Assembly (NCBI GenBank): GCA_902780935.1
Contig: CACZHP010000017.1
Location: forward strand, 1-56,933
Origin: an uncultured Bacteroidia bacterium
GTDB taxonomy: Bacteria; Bacteroidota; Bacteroidia; Bacteroidales; UBA932
Length of the DNA: 56,933 bases
Direction of reading: 5' to 3'
The notes beneath the pieces are model-generated. The model made no database searches. It was not told where the DNA came from and was given only the letters and a program-made list of their open reading frames with translations. Below, piece after piece: positions 1-8,736 of the stretch (positions are counted from its first letter, which is position 1; each line of letters begins with the position of its first letter). The position numbers were made by a program, and so were the translations under genes.

Positions 1-1551
1 ACCGGAAAGGCCATGATCGTTGCCTTCTCTCGTCCTATTGCCATACGTATTTACAAGAGGATCCTGGAGCTAAGACCCGATTGGACAGAGAAGGTCAAGG
101 TCGTGATGACCGGCTCAAACAATGACCCTGAAGAATGGCATGAGATTGTAGGCAACAAACAATACAAGAAAGAGTTGGCCAAGAAGTTCAAGGATGACAA
201 GGATCCTATGAAGATCGCTATCGTTGTGGATATGTGGCTTACTGGATTCGATGTCCCTTCTTTGGCTACGATGTACGTGTACAAGCCCATGTCTGGGCAT
301 AATCTTATGCAGGCCATCGCTCGGGTCAATCGTGTGTATTCAGGTAAAGCCGGTGGCCTGGTAGTTGACTACATTGGAATTGCTAAGGCTCTCAAAGAGG
401 CTATGCGTGATTACACCAAGCAGGACCAAGAGAACTACGGCAATCCGGATATCAAGGAAACGGCCCTTGTCAAATTCAAAGAGAAGCTGGAGGTCTGCCG
501 CGACTTCTTCCACGGGTTCAATTATGCCAAGTTCCATTCGGGAACCGATGCTGACCGTGCTGAGATCATCAAAGGGGCAGTCAACTACATGCTCGCTCCT
601 GCAATGGACGAGCAGTGTACTTCCTTCCTCAAGGAATCCCTGCTTCTGAAGAATGCAGTAAGTCTTTGCCGCAGCCTCCTGAATGAAGAACAGCGCTTCG
701 AAGCCGCATTCTTCGAGACAGTGCGCACAGCTATTAACCGCATCAAGAATGTTAAGGTCAAGGTTTCCAAGAAGGAAATCAATCAGCGCATCAGCGAGCT
801 CCTAAAGCAGAGTATCAAGAGCGAGGGGGTAATCAACCTCTTCTCTGATGTCAAGGCAGAATTCTCTCTATTCGATGCCGCCTTCCTTGATGAGATTTCC
901 AAGATGAAAGAGAAGCACATTGCCATCGAACTCCTCAAGAAACTGCTCAAGGAACGCGTGCATCTTTATCAGCGCACCAACCTGGTACAGGCCCAGAAGT
1001 TCTCTGACCTCATCAATATGGCGCTTTCCAATTATCTGAAGGGCCTGCTTACAAACGAGGAAGTCATCAAGGAACTGCTGGATCTGGCGAAGGAAATTGC
1101 GCAGAACGAGCAGGTTGCCGACAGCCTCGGCCTCAACGCAGAGGAGAAGGCATTCTATGATGCCCTAACCCGGCCGCAGGCAGTGAAGGACTTCTACACC
1201 AACGAGCAGCTGGTCAACCTCACCAAGGAACTGACCGAAGAGCTTCGGAAAAATCGCACAATTGACTGGCAGAAAAAAGAGTCGGCTCGCGCCGGAATGC
1301 GCTCTAAGGTCAAGCGCCTGCTCAAGAAATATAAATACCCGCCGGAGGAGGAGCAGTCCGCTCTGGAGACGGTCATCCATCAGTGCGAGCAGTGGGCAGA
1401 TGTGGATGGTTCAGAATATGATGATTATAATACATCATCATACGTAGATGGCTATAATTCGAACACCAATATTTTCAACCCAACGTATTACCGTATGGTC
1501 GCTGATCCAAAAGGCCCTGATTATCGTGGCAGCATAATTGACGAAGAATAG
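1..1551 (+). CDS. hsdR: Type I restriction endonuclease subunit R (HsdR), C-terminal part
   Basis: The reading frame is open from base 1, so the gene begins upstream of the window; an internal ATG at 13 is not the true start. HsdR is the motor and nuclease subunit of type I restriction systems: it translocates unmethylated DNA with an SF2 helicase and cuts it. What is visible is the second RecA-like helicase domain: the segment around DMWLTGFDVPSL, then QAIARVNRVY, which matches helicase motif VI. A long helical region follows, with the C-terminal HsdR-type stretch ending near the acidic/Tyr/Asn-rich tail. The N-terminal nuclease and Walker A parts must lie outside the window. The TAG stop is followed directly by the ATG of the next gene, so the restriction genes are cotranscribed. 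The family call is firm; specificity and methylase subunits are not seen here. Confidence 0.9.
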   Translation, partial: TGKAMIVAFSRPIAIRIYKRILELRPDWTEKVKVVMTGSNNDPEEWHEIVGNKQYKKELAKKFKDDKDPMKIAIVVDMWLTGFDVPSLATMYVYKPMSGHNLMQAIARVNRVYSGKAGGLVVDYIGIAKALKEAMRDYTKQDQENYGNPDIKETALVKFKEKLEVCRDFFHGFNYAKFHSGTDADRAEIIKGAVNYMLAPAMDEQCTSFLKESLLLKNAVSLCRSLLNEEQRFEAAFFETVRTAINRIKNVKVKVSKKEINQRISELLKQSIKSEGVINLFSDVKAEFSLFDAAFLDEISKMKEKHIAIELLKKLLKERVHLYQRTNLVQAQKFSDLINMALSNYLKGLLTNEEVIKELLDLAKEIAQNEQVADSLGLNAEEKAFYDALTRPQAVKDFYTNEQLVNLTKELTEELRKNRTIDWQKKESARAGMRSKVKRLLKKYKYPPEEEQSALETVIHQCEQWADVDGSEYDDYNTSSYVDGYNSNTNIFNPTYYRMVADPKGPDYRGSIIDEE

Positions 1552-3375
1552 ATGGATAAACAGAAATATAACAATTACCCCTTGGCGATCAGCCAGATAC
1601 TAGGTCTAATTGAAGCCAACGATATTGCGATTCCGGAGATTCAGCGTCCATTCGTGTGGCGTCGTTCCCAGGTGCGTGACCTTATGGATTCTCTATACAA
1701 GGGTTATCCTACTGGCTACATCATCATCTGGAAGAACCCTTCCGTCAAGCTCAAGAATGGATCTCTTTCGGAAGGCAAGAAAGTTCTTATCGATGGGCAG
1801 CAGCGTATTACTGCTTTAATGACAGCCATTGCCGGTAAAACTATCGTGTTTGACGACTATAGTGAGGGTCGCGTCAAGATCGCTTTCGATCCTTTTGCCG
1901 CCCTCACAGAGAATCCGGATGCGGAATTGTTCGCCGTTCAGACTCCGGCTCATCTCAAAAGCAAGCGTTGGATTCCCGATATCGCTGAAATATTCAAATC
2001 CGATTTCTCTAGTTTCAAGTTCATCCACCAGTACGTTACGGATAACCCCGAGATGGATGAAGAGGCTCTGCATCGCGTGCTCGAAAGCTTGAAAAATCTT
2101 CAGCACTGCAATATTGGTGTGATCGAATTGGATGCCTCTCTAGATATTGATATTGTTACAGACATTTTTATCCGCATCAACTCAAAGGGGACGGCTCTCA
2201 GTCAGGGCGACTTCGTTATGTCCAAGATTGCAGCTGATGAGGTTCACGGAGGCAACACGCTTCGAAAGGTCGTTGATTATTTTGCCCATCTCTGCAAAGA
2301 TGGCACATTCTATAGCAAAATCAAGGAGAAGGATATAGCGTTCGCCTATTCCGGGTATCTTAACAAGCTCGAGTGGCTCAAGGATGACAAAGAAACTGTC
2401 TATGACCCAGAATGCGATGATGTCCTTCGCGTTGCTTTCATGCACCGCTGCAAAAGAGCTAAGTTGGCCGACCTTGTAGCAATGCTCTCCGGACGCGATT
2501 TCGAGACTCGAGAGTTCAAAGAAGAAATCGTTGAAAACACCTATAAGGAACTGGAGGCGGGTATAAACAATGTTATCAACGGCTACAACTTTTCCCAGTT
2601 TATGCTGGCGATCCGATCCGCAGGATTCACTTCAAAGAAATTAGTTAACTCGGTAATGGCTATCGATTTCGCTTATGCCGTGTATCTGATTCTGCAGGAA
2701 TCCAAAGAAGTCCCAGTTGATGAGATCAAGAGCCTCGTTCAGCGCTGGTATGTGCTTTCCGTCCTTACCGGGCGTTATAGTGCCTCTCCGGAATCTTCCT
2801 TTGCGAAGGACATCCGTGCTATTGGTGAAAATGGCGTAAAAGCTACACTAAAAGCAATTGAAGATGCCACTCTATCGGACAACTTCTGGAGCATTCAATT
2901 AAGCCAGAACCTGACCTTTGTGTCCTCCATCAACCCCACGTATCAGGTTTTCCTCGCTGCGCAGAACTTCTTCAAGAAAGACTCCCTTCTTTCCCATATC
3001 CCAGTCGGCGAACTCGTAAACCTGGGAGGAGACATCCATCACATTTTCCCGAAACAGTACCTAGTGGACAACGGCTACGATAAGCACGAATACAACCAGG
3101 TGGCCAACTACGCTTATCTCGATACTCCCATCAACATCAAGATTGGTAAGAAGGCCCCGAAGGTGTATCTGAACGAAGCGCTAGAGGCAATCAGAGGTGC
3201 GGAAGACACATCGTTCAAGTCCATCAAAACAGAGGATGAGTTTATCCGAAACCTTGAGGACAACTGCATTCCCATTGATATCCTAGAGATGGACCATACC
3301 CGCTATGCTGAATTCCTCGAAGCACGTCGAACCAAGATGACCGCTCTTATAAAGCAGTATTACAATAGTTTATAA
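1552..3375 (+). CDS. GmrSD-like DUF262 / HNH endonuclease
   Basis: A 607-residue protein with an N-terminal DUF262 (GmrS/ParB-like nucleotidase) domain: PEIQRPFVWRRSQV at about residues 28-41 and the hallmark DGQQR at 81-85. The C-terminal part carries an HNH/DUF1524-like nuclease signature, DIHHIFPK near residue 490 followed by a conserved Asn-Ala-Leu-Asn pattern (NYAYLDTPINIKIG). In the GmrSD/BrxU type IV family these domains use nucleotide hydrolysis to cut modified, for example glucosylated, phage DNA. The start codon follows the HsdR stop with no gap, and AbiH starts one base after its stop, so the three form one transcription unit. Target modification cannot be read from sequence. Lower GC than the downstream region suggests transfer. 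Confidence 0.88.
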   Translation: MDKQKYNNYPLAISQILGLIEANDIAIPEIQRPFVWRRSQVRDLMDSLYKGYPTGYIIIWKNPSVKLKNGSLSEGKKVLIDGQQRITALMTAIAGKTIVFDDYSEGRVKIAFDPFAALTENPDAELFAVQTPAHLKSKRWIPDIAEIFKSDFSSFKFIHQYVTDNPEMDEEALHRVLESLKNLQHCNIGVIELDASLDIDIVTDIFIRINSKGTALSQGDFVMSKIAADEVHGGNTLRKVVDYFAHLCKDGTFYSKIKEKDIAFAYSGYLNKLEWLKDDKETVYDPECDDVLRVAFMHRCKRAKLADLVAMLSGRDFETREFKEEIVENTYKELEAGINNVINGYNFSQFMLAIRSAGFTSKKLVNSVMAIDFAYAVYLILQESKEVPVDEIKSLVQRWYVLSVLTGRYSASPESSFAKDIRAIGENGVKATLKAIEDATLSDNFWSIQLSQNLTFVSSINPTYQVFLAAQNFFKKDSLLSHIPVGELVNLGGDIHHIFPKQYLVDNGYDKHEYNQVANYAYLDTPINIKIGKKAPKVYLNEALEAIRGAEDTSFKSIKTEDEFIRNLEDNCIPIDILEMDHTRYAEFLEARRTKMTALIKQYYNSL

Positions 3376-3376
3376 A

Positions 3377-4519
3377 ATGCCTGAATTAAGAAAGATAGTC
3401 CTTGTTCTCGGTAATGGTTTTGACCTGGACCTCGGTCTCAAAACATCTTACAAAGACTTTTGGGAGTCCGAGTTCTGTCCCAAGGATTATCCCGCTCCGC
3501 TTATAAAGCACTTGAATGAGCGATGGGACGATGACCTTGAAGCAGTACGTTGGTACGACCTGGAGAATGAGTTAATGAACTATTATCGGAAGGTTAGCTT
3601 ACCAGGGTCAAAGCTTGAAGTGATTACAAGAGAAGAAGAACTGTTTGTTAAAAACGTTAATCCTACCTATCTATCTTATAACATTGATCATAAGTATATT
3701 AATGAGGCCAACTCGTTGTTAAAGAAAGGCTATTTAGTTGAGAACCCCAAAATCATTCCAAGGTATTTGATGCCTTATAGAGAGGACATGCTGCAACCAA
3801 CTGTGTGGCGTGACCGAAAAGCGCTTGAACTCATCAAGGATGGGCTTTACAAGTATTTGAAATCCATTGAGAAACCGATTCCGGAAAGCTTATCCGTCGC
3901 TTTCCATCTACTTCTATCAATAAGCAAGTGTGTCGAAGCCGGTAACACGGTAAGCATCTATACTTTCAATTACACTCGCGTCCAGATGCAGGGACATAAC
4001 CTTAGAGATGTTCCTGTCAATTATATGCACGGCAGCTGCGAAGATGGGAAAATAATCGTCGGCACACGCGACGGAACACCAATTGAGCCAGAGTATGACT
4101 TTCTGCAAAAGGTGATGGACGACTCTTTCAACCCTCCGGACATCGTGTCTGCCTTGAATAAAACGGACGAAGTCATTGTTTTTGGGCACTCCCTCGGTGA
4201 GAATGACCGGCAATACTTTGAACAATTTTTCTCTATGCAGACGAGTATTGACAATCTCGCCAAGAAAGACATCTTCATTTTTACCCGAGACGATAACTCA
4301 AAGATTGAAATAAAGCGTGCACTAAAGAGTCTCACTGGCGACCGCCTCTCCATCCTATTAAGCACCAATCAACTTGTAATCATTCGGACTGGCAATCTCA
4401 AAGCAGACCAAAAGCTTCTCTATAACTTCCTAGTCGCACACCACAGCGACGAACACTACGCATCTGAGGTTATCGGAAAACTCTTAGCAAAAGAATCCAA
4501 AGAGGAAGAGAAGATATAG
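3377..4519 (+). CDS. AbiH family phage abortive infection protein
   Basis: A 380-residue protein with the AbiH N-terminal signature VLGNGFDLDLGLKTSYKDF at residues 9-27, an internal FNYTR motif and GHSLGENDRQYFEQFF near residue 274, all typical of the AbiH family. AbiH proteins block phage multiplication by an undefined abortive-infection mechanism; the GNGFD nucleotide-binding-like loop and GHSLG loop suggest a Rossmann-like, SIR2-like fold. No signal peptide is seen, so it is cytoplasmic. It starts one base after the DUF262 stop and completes a defence operon. The DNA is AT-rich and codon use differs from the following genes, in keeping with lateral acquisition. AbiH inside a type I RM operon is a plausible but not universal arrangement. 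Confidence 0.88.
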   Translation: MPELRKIVLVLGNGFDLDLGLKTSYKDFWESEFCPKDYPAPLIKHLNERWDDDLEAVRWYDLENELMNYYRKVSLPGSKLEVITREEELFVKNVNPTYLSYNIDHKYINEANSLLKKGYLVENPKIIPRYLMPYREDMLQPTVWRDRKALELIKDGLYKYLKSIEKPIPESLSVAFHLLLSISKCVEAGNTVSIYTFNYTRVQMQGHNLRDVPVNYMHGSCEDGKIIVGTRDGTPIEPEYDFLQKVMDDSFNPPDIVSALNKTDEVIVFGHSLGENDRQYFEQFFSMQTSIDNLAKKDIFIFTRDDNSKIEIKRALKSLTGDRLSILLSTNQLVIIRTGNLKADQKLLYNFLVAHHSDEHYASEVIGKLLAKESKEEEKI

Positions 4520-4521
4520 TT

Positions 4522-4670
4522 CTACCTTCCCAAAAACTCCTTTATGATCCCGATGGCTTCTTGCTGGACTTCGCCGCGGAAACCGTGGCCAGCGCCAGGC
4601 ATCACCTTGAATGAGGAGTTCTTGTAGGCCTCGTAGGCTTTCTCCGAATAAGAAATCGGCACAAGACGGA
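4522..4670 (-). pseudogene. 3' remnant of an alpha/beta hydrolase
   Basis: Reading the minus strand gives a stretch matching only the end of alpha/beta-hydrolase (prolyl-oligopeptidase type) proteins: VRLVPISYSEKAYEAYKN, then KVMPGAGHGF with the catalytic-His-like GHGF, then an amphipathic C-terminal helix ending GIIKEFLGR and a stop at 4522. The family's Asp-containing strand and all upstream parts, including the nucleophile elbow, are absent; upstream of about 4670 the similarity stops and a different plus-strand reading begins. It is therefore a truncated tail left at the edge of the defence island. A short in-frame ATG exists at 4716, but a 64-residue product would not be a working hydrolase. 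Confidence 0.6.
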
Positions 4671-4869
4671 CACTGTCTTCGAGTTTAAAGAGTACTCCGT
4701 GGAAGAGTTCATGCAATACTCCACAATACCTCCTTTCAAAGTATACTTCAACGTGCCTGTCGACGGTTCTGAAGCCCCTTTGAGAAAAAGGGAAGGTGAA
4801 ACCCGTGCGGTGCTTCTGACCAAGGAGGGCTTCAATAAGTTGATGGAGTGTTACGAGAGTCTCAAATAA
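4660..4869 (+). pseudogene. Short plus-strand coding remnant of unknown origin
   Basis: On the plus strand from about 4660 to the TAA at 4867-4869 there is a protein-like reading frame (for example TDTVFEFKEYSVEEFMQY, then FKVYFNVPVDGSEAP and LLTKEGFNKLMECYESLK at the end). The only in-frame ATG is at 4711, giving 52 residues, but protein-like sequence extends upstream of it to the hydrolase junction, so it looks like the 3' end of a lost gene rather than a complete one. I do not recognise the family. It sits between the hydrolase remnant and the serine hydrolase gene and, with the remnant, accounts for the 4520-4880 gap. Confidence 0.4.
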
Positions 4870-4879
4870 ACGAGCCTTA

Positions 4880-6109
4880 TTACTCCCCTATCCTTCCGGT
4901 GTAGGCGTCCACGTCGGATGAATTGAAGGGTTGGGCGAAGAACTTCTGGGCGGCCTCCTCCATGGCGCCGGACCATGGCTGGGGACCTCCGGCGCTCTGG
5001 ATTACCCACAGCCTGAGCTGTTTCTTATGCCAGTTTACACTGCAATTGGTTCCCCATGCTCCACCGTGGCCAAACCATGCGTCCTCGCTGTCCTCTTTCG
5101 GAGCTGTCAGACCGAGGGAATATCCGCCCATATTCTCAGGCCTCGTCGTCACGGCGAGAATGGATTTGACGGTCTCTTCCTTCAATATGCGAACGCCGTT
5201 GTCTCCCACGCCGAGGTTCATCAGCATCTTGTAGAATTTCAGCTGGTCATTCGCGGTGGTCCACAGGCCCGCACCCGCGGAAGCGAACACATGGGAATCG
5301 TTATAGGGACGCTGCTCCCAAGCCATTTCCTCACGCCATTCGGCGGGAGCGTTATCCTTATATTCATAGAGCTCTATCTTCTTCTTTATCTGCTTGTTGG
5401 TGGGCCAGAACCATGAGGATTTCATGCCCAGCGGATCCAGGACCTCCTTCTTGAGGTACAGCTCCCACTTCATCCCGGTGATGGCCTCGACGACCGCCGC
5501 TCCTATGTCTATTCCCGTATTGGAATATAACTCCTTCGTGCCCGGCTCGAACATCAAGGGAGATGCCGCAGCTATGGACGCCACCTGACGGATAGGGGCT
5601 CCGCCTGACCATCCGCCTCCTCTAACGTCAGAACGTTTGGCGCTGACCTCAAACGGAAAACCTCCGGTGTGGTTAAGTACCATCCTCACAGTCAGCACGT
5701 TCTTGGCTTTGTGCAGTGTTTTAACGCCATCTTTCTCCTCATCCAGCACCCAAAGCTCCTTGAACTCGGGAAGGTACTTCGACACGGGATCGTCCAGCGA
5801 AAGCTTGCCTTCCTCAACCAGTTTGGCTATGGTCACTCCGCAGAATCCTTTGGTCTGGGAGCATTGCATGAAAGCGTTGTCCATCTTGATAGGGCGCTTG
5901 GCGGCCACGTCGGCATAGCCCACGCAGCAGGTCTCCTGGACTCCGTCCTTGTAGAAAACGCTGATGGCTCCGGCCAGCTGGCCATTGTCGACATAAGGCT
6001 GAAGGACGTCCTTGGCATAAGTGGTCTTGGAATTCTTCTGGGCCTGCGCAGGCATCATGAGACAGAATGACGCCGCCAAGATGACGAGAATAGACATTAA
6101 CTTTTTCAT
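4880..6109 (-). CDS. Secreted class C beta-lactamase-like serine hydrolase
   Basis: A 409-residue protein with a signal peptide (MKKLMSILVILAASFCLMMP, cleavage after AQA). It has the penicillin-binding/class C beta-lactamase fold motifs: nucleophile SQTK at residues 84-87, YSN at 195-197 and HGG at 348-350 in place of KTG. This set is usual for EstB-like esterases and D-aminopeptidase-like hydrolases rather than true AmpC, so an esterase or peptidase acting in the periplasm is more likely than drug resistance. A Bacteroidota -7 box lies at 6138-6145, 28 bases upstream of the ATG, directly after the tRNA terminator. It is a single-gene unit ending beside the island scar. Confidence 0.85.
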   Translation of the reverse strand: MKKLMSILVILAASFCLMMPAQAQKNSKTTYAKDVLQPYVDNGQLAGAISVFYKDGVQETCCVGYADVAAKRPIKMDNAFMQCSQTKGFCGVTIAKLVEEGKLSLDDPVSKYLPEFKELWVLDEEKDGVKTLHKAKNVLTVRMVLNHTGGFPFEVSAKRSDVRGGGWSGGAPIRQVASIAAASPLMFEPGTKELYSNTGIDIGAAVVEAITGMKWELYLKKEVLDPLGMKSSWFWPTNKQIKKKIELYEYKDNAPAEWREEMAWEQRPYNDSHVFASAGAGLWTTANDQLKFYKMLMNLGVGDNGVRILKEETVKSILAVTTRPENMGGYSLGLTAPKEDSEDAWFGHGGAWGTNCSVNWHKKQLRLWVIQSAGGPQPWSGAMEEAAQKFFAQPFNSSDVDAYTGRIGE

Positions 6110-6137
6110 GGCGATTAGTTCGTATTTGTGATTAGTA

Positions 6138-6145
6138 CAAAGATA
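6138..6145 (-). promoter_or_regulatory. -7 box of the serine hydrolase promoter
   Basis: TATCTTTG on the minus strand, matching the Bacteroidota consensus TAnnTTTG, 28 bases before the ATG at 6109. The U-tract of the tRNA terminator ends only one base upstream. Confidence 0.65.
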
Positions 6146-6146
6146 T

Positions 6147-6173
6147 AAAAAAACGCCGCACTTGTGTGCGGCG
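6147..6173 (-). terminator. Rho-independent terminator after tRNA-Ser
   Basis: On the minus strand an 8-bp GC stem (CGCCGCAC / GTGCGGCG, loop ACAA) is followed by seven T residues. It lies 23 bases beyond the tRNA 3' end and separates it from the serine hydrolase promoter. Confidence 0.85.
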
Positions 6174-6196
6174 CCTGCCTTGCTGATTGCATTGCG

Positions 6197-6284
6197 CGGA
6201 GAGGACGAGATTCGAACTCGTGGTACGCTTGAGACGTACGTCGGTTTAGCAAACCGGTGGTTTCAGCCACTCACCCACCTCTCC
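6197..6284 (-). tRNA. tRNA-Ser (anticodon GCU)
   Basis: The minus strand folds as a class II tRNA of 88 nt: acceptor stem GGAGAGG paired with CCTCTCC, discriminator G, anticodon loop TTGCTAA giving anticodon GCU, a long variable arm (ACGTACGTCTCAAGCGTACC region) typical of tRNA-Ser, and a T arm with GTTCGAATC. CCA is not encoded, as is common in Bacteroidota. A -7 box lies at 6336-6343 and a strong terminator at 6147-6173, so it is transcribed alone. It decodes AGC/AGU serine codons. Confidence 0.95.
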
Positions 6285-6335
6285 AGGGGGACTGTGCCGA
6301 GGGTTTTGTCAAACCTTTTCGTTTGGTCCGGACTG

Positions 6336-6343
6336 CAAAGATA
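6336..6343 (-). promoter_or_regulatory. -7 box of the tRNA-Ser promoter
   Basis: TATCTTTG on the minus strand, 51 bases upstream of the mature tRNA 5' end; fits the TAnnTTTG consensus. Confidence 0.6.
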
Positions 6344-6383
6344 CAAAAATAAATTATTTCGCAATAGGGACGGCGGAAAAAGA

Positions 6384-7565
6384 TTACACCCCGACGAGAT
6401 ACTTGCTGCCGGGGAGTAGGGAGACGAGCTTCACCAACACGGCGCTGCAGATGTAAGAGAGAATCGCTATCGCGGGGATGGCGATGGCGACGGGGATCGT
6501 GGGGTTGGCGACGTCGCCACCGATGATCCAGGTGGCTATCGGGGCGAGGAAGAACATGTGGACGAGGTACATTCCGAAGGTCAGCCGGGCGAGACGGGAG
6601 ACGAAGCTCTCCTTCCCAGCAGCACCAGCGGCACCAACACCTGCGGCATCAGCGGCACCTGCAGCAGCCACAACGCTACCAGCACCAGCCTTCCCCATCC
6701 CTATGCAACTGAACATCAGGAAAAGTCCGAAGGTCTGCATCAGAACGTTTGGCGTGCAGAAGGGCCATGACCATTCGATCTCGGGGGTCGGGATAAGGAC
6801 TCCCGGAGTACCCTTTAACCAGAAGGACCACCCGGTGAAAGCCGCTCCGACGAGGAAGCATAAAGTCCCGACAGTCAGCCGTTTCCGGCGGTCCCAGTCA
6901 AGATGGAACCGGATATAATGAGCGAGGACGAGGTACCCCAGATAACCGGAGCAATACCAGAACGCGCCGAAATTATTCCAGAAACATTCTCCCCAGAGTT
7001 CAGGGGTGATGAGCCTGAACCAAGGAATGAAGGTCGTGAATATGAAGAAGCCCAGGAAGATCCTCTCGTCTTTCGCGGAGACTGTCTCAAGCCATGGCGA
7101 GACCACCGGGATGATGATGTAAAGGCTTATCAGCGGATACATGAACCATAGATGACCGGCCATCGAGGGGAAGTTGAAGGGCAGCAGTTTGAGATCCGCC
7201 AGGGACTGCTCCCATGTCATCCCGCCCCAAAGCAACGGGAGGAAGGTGTAGAGGAGAAGGAAGAACACAAACGGGGGAAGGATCCTACCGAAGCGATGCT
7301 TGTAGAACGAACTCATCGTCTGGCCGGGTTTCATGGGGACGAGCAGGAAGGCGGAGACGATCATGAAGAGCGGCACGGCGGCCCTGCTGACGAAACCGTC
7401 ATAGAAGGACACCCAAAACCGATTCGCCTCATTGGCCAGCATCGAGACGTTCCCGGCCAGTCCGGAAGAGTCCGCGCCATAGAAATTCTCGCTCGCATGA
7501 ACCAGCATCACCATCAGGCACGCGACAACCCTGATCCAGTCGATAAACTCGATCCTCTTATTCAT
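6384..7565 (-). CDS. Acyltransferase family 3 membrane protein
   Basis: A 393-residue polytopic membrane protein beginning MNKRIEFIDWIRVVACLMVM. The RxxA/LRxx-type N-terminal helix, the conserved HASENF in the first membrane region (His near residue 25) and about ten hydrophobic segments identify the Acyltransferase_3 (OafA/WecH-like) family, which transfers acetyl or other acyl groups to sugars at the inner membrane. I start at ATG 7565 rather than the TTG at 7571: the ATG lies two bases after the stop of the upstream DUF6786 gene, indicating translational coupling. An Ala/Gly-rich tract (about residues 292-318) interrupts a loop before the last helices and is not part of the family core. 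Substrate unknown. Confidence 0.85.
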   Translation of the reverse strand: MNKRIEFIDWIRVVACLMVMLVHASENFYGADSSGLAGNVSMLANEANRFWVSFYDGFVSRAAVPLFMIVSAFLLVPMKPGQTMSSFYKHRFGRILPPFVFFLLLYTFLPLLWGGMTWEQSLADLKLLPFNFPSMAGHLWFMYPLISLYIIIPVVSPWLETVSAKDERIFLGFFIFTTFIPWFRLITPELWGECFWNNFGAFWYCSGYLGYLVLAHYIRFHLDWDRRKRLTVGTLCFLVGAAFTGWSFWLKGTPGVLIPTPEIEWSWPFCTPNVLMQTFGLFLMFSCIGMGKAGAGSVVAAAGAADAAGVGAAGAAGKESFVSRLARLTFGMYLVHMFFLAPIATWIIGGDVANPTIPVAIAIPAIAILSYICSAVLVKLVSLLPGSKYLVGV

Positions 7566-7567
7566 AA

Positions 7568-8716
7568 TCAATTAATAATAAGATTGAAAATACCGCGTAC
7601 GGTGGCAAGATCCGCGCCGAGGACTTCCTTGGCGACGGGAGCGAGGGCCTCGAAGTCTCCTTCAAGGTGGAAGGTGCATTGCACATGGGTCAGGCTCTCT
7701 CCGGGGGCAAGGGCGGCTCCGGGCGAGGAAGTCTCGATCTCATAGAAAGGACCCATCACCTCGCCGGTCTCGGTGGGACCGTCGTTGTAGGAATTGATCA
7801 CATCGCCACCGAAGCAGTTCTCCTGCGGTCCCCATTGGGCATTGACGTAATCCCTTGGTCCTGAGGGCACTGAGTATTTAAGAATATTCAGGACTCCCTC
7901 TCCTGAATCATAACTTCCGCAAAGGCCGCGGGCGCTCCCGTCCGGAAGGCCGATCTTGGAACGGAACTTCCCGTCGATCCGGAAATATATCATCCCGTCC
8001 CGGACGATCAGCCGGTCTGCGGGGATTTTTCCGAAATATTCATCATTGACCTTCTTCCCCTCAAACGCTTCATTATAAGGAATGAATACGACAGTCGAGG
8101 GGGACGGAGGATACATTCCCAGAAGCCAGACAGACGGCATGCCGGTCTGCTTGGTCCATTCAAAGGCTCCGAGGTTGGTCAAGGTGTTGGCGGTGCGATA
8201 GGCCACAGGGCGGATCCCATCGGGGAGCTTCACTCCCAGAACAGCCTCTATTCCAGCGACTTCCAGAAGATTGACCTCTCTGCGTATCCCGATCCGGAAC
8301 TCCCTCCCGGACGCGTTCTTAAGGACAGTCTCTTTCGTGAATATGGCTTCCGACCCGCTGGCGGATTCCACCTTGAAAGGTTCGGAATCGATGACAGCGG
8401 GAACATCCCAGTTGGCGAAGATTTGCTCCTGACCCGGCCCAAAGAACCAGGAGAACGGGCCGCCCTCGGGACCGAGCCAGAAGCGCTCCTCTCCCCCGAA
8501 CGGATTGAACTGCGGATTCGCGAACCCGGCGGCGATAGCCTTCCGGCTGATCCAACCGAAACTCTGCCCCTGAAGGCCGCTGGCCGCCGATGTCATCACC
8601 CTGCCCTGAAACTCAGGGACGAGCAGTACCCTCGCCAGACCGTTCGACGAGACCAGTTCCACAGCATTCAAACCTTTAGACTTGATAAAATCCAGATCGC
8701 TTCCGTAAGTACCCAT
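7568..8716 (-). CDS. DUF6786-like protein
   Basis: A 382-residue protein; the central segments FNPFGGEERFWLGPEGG and FWFGPG-like stretches, followed by an aldose-epimerase-like all-beta pattern with repeated aromatic and Asp/Glu strands, resemble the Bacteroidota family DUF6786, whose fold looks related to galactose mutarotases. Function unknown; carbohydrate binding or epimerisation is an inference. A GTG at 8737 would lie within the -7 box (8737-8744), so I choose ATG 8716 with a 20-base leader. No signal peptide is visible from that start. It is the first gene of a two-gene operon with the acyltransferase and is divergent from the MBL-fold operon. Confidence 0.65.
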   Translation of the reverse strand: MGTYGSDLDFIKSKGLNAVELVSSNGLARVLLVPEFQGRVMTSAASGLQGQSFGWISRKAIAAGFANPQFNPFGGEERFWLGPEGGPFSWFFGPGQEQIFANWDVPAVIDSEPFKVESASGSEAIFTKETVLKNASGREFRIGIRREVNLLEVAGIEAVLGVKLPDGIRPVAYRTANTLTNLGAFEWTKQTGMPSVWLLGMYPPSPSTVVFIPYNEAFEGKKVNDEYFGKIPADRLIVRDGMIYFRIDGKFRSKIGLPDGSARGLCGSYDSGEGVLNILKYSVPSGPRDYVNAQWGPQENCFGGDVINSYNDGPTETGEVMGPFYEIETSSPGAALAPGESLTHVQCTFHLEGDFEALAPVAKEVLGADLATVRGIFNLIIN

Positions 8717-8736
8717 ACAACAATGATTGATGAACA

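Noticed and set aside
4880-6109. Beta-lactam resistance gene
   Set aside because: HGG replaces the KTG motif and the protein fits EstB-like esterases or peptidases; resistance cannot be inferred.
6162-6419. A short plus-strand frame crossing the tRNA region
   Set aside because: It covers the tRNA-Ser gene and its terminator on the other strand and has no protein-like character.
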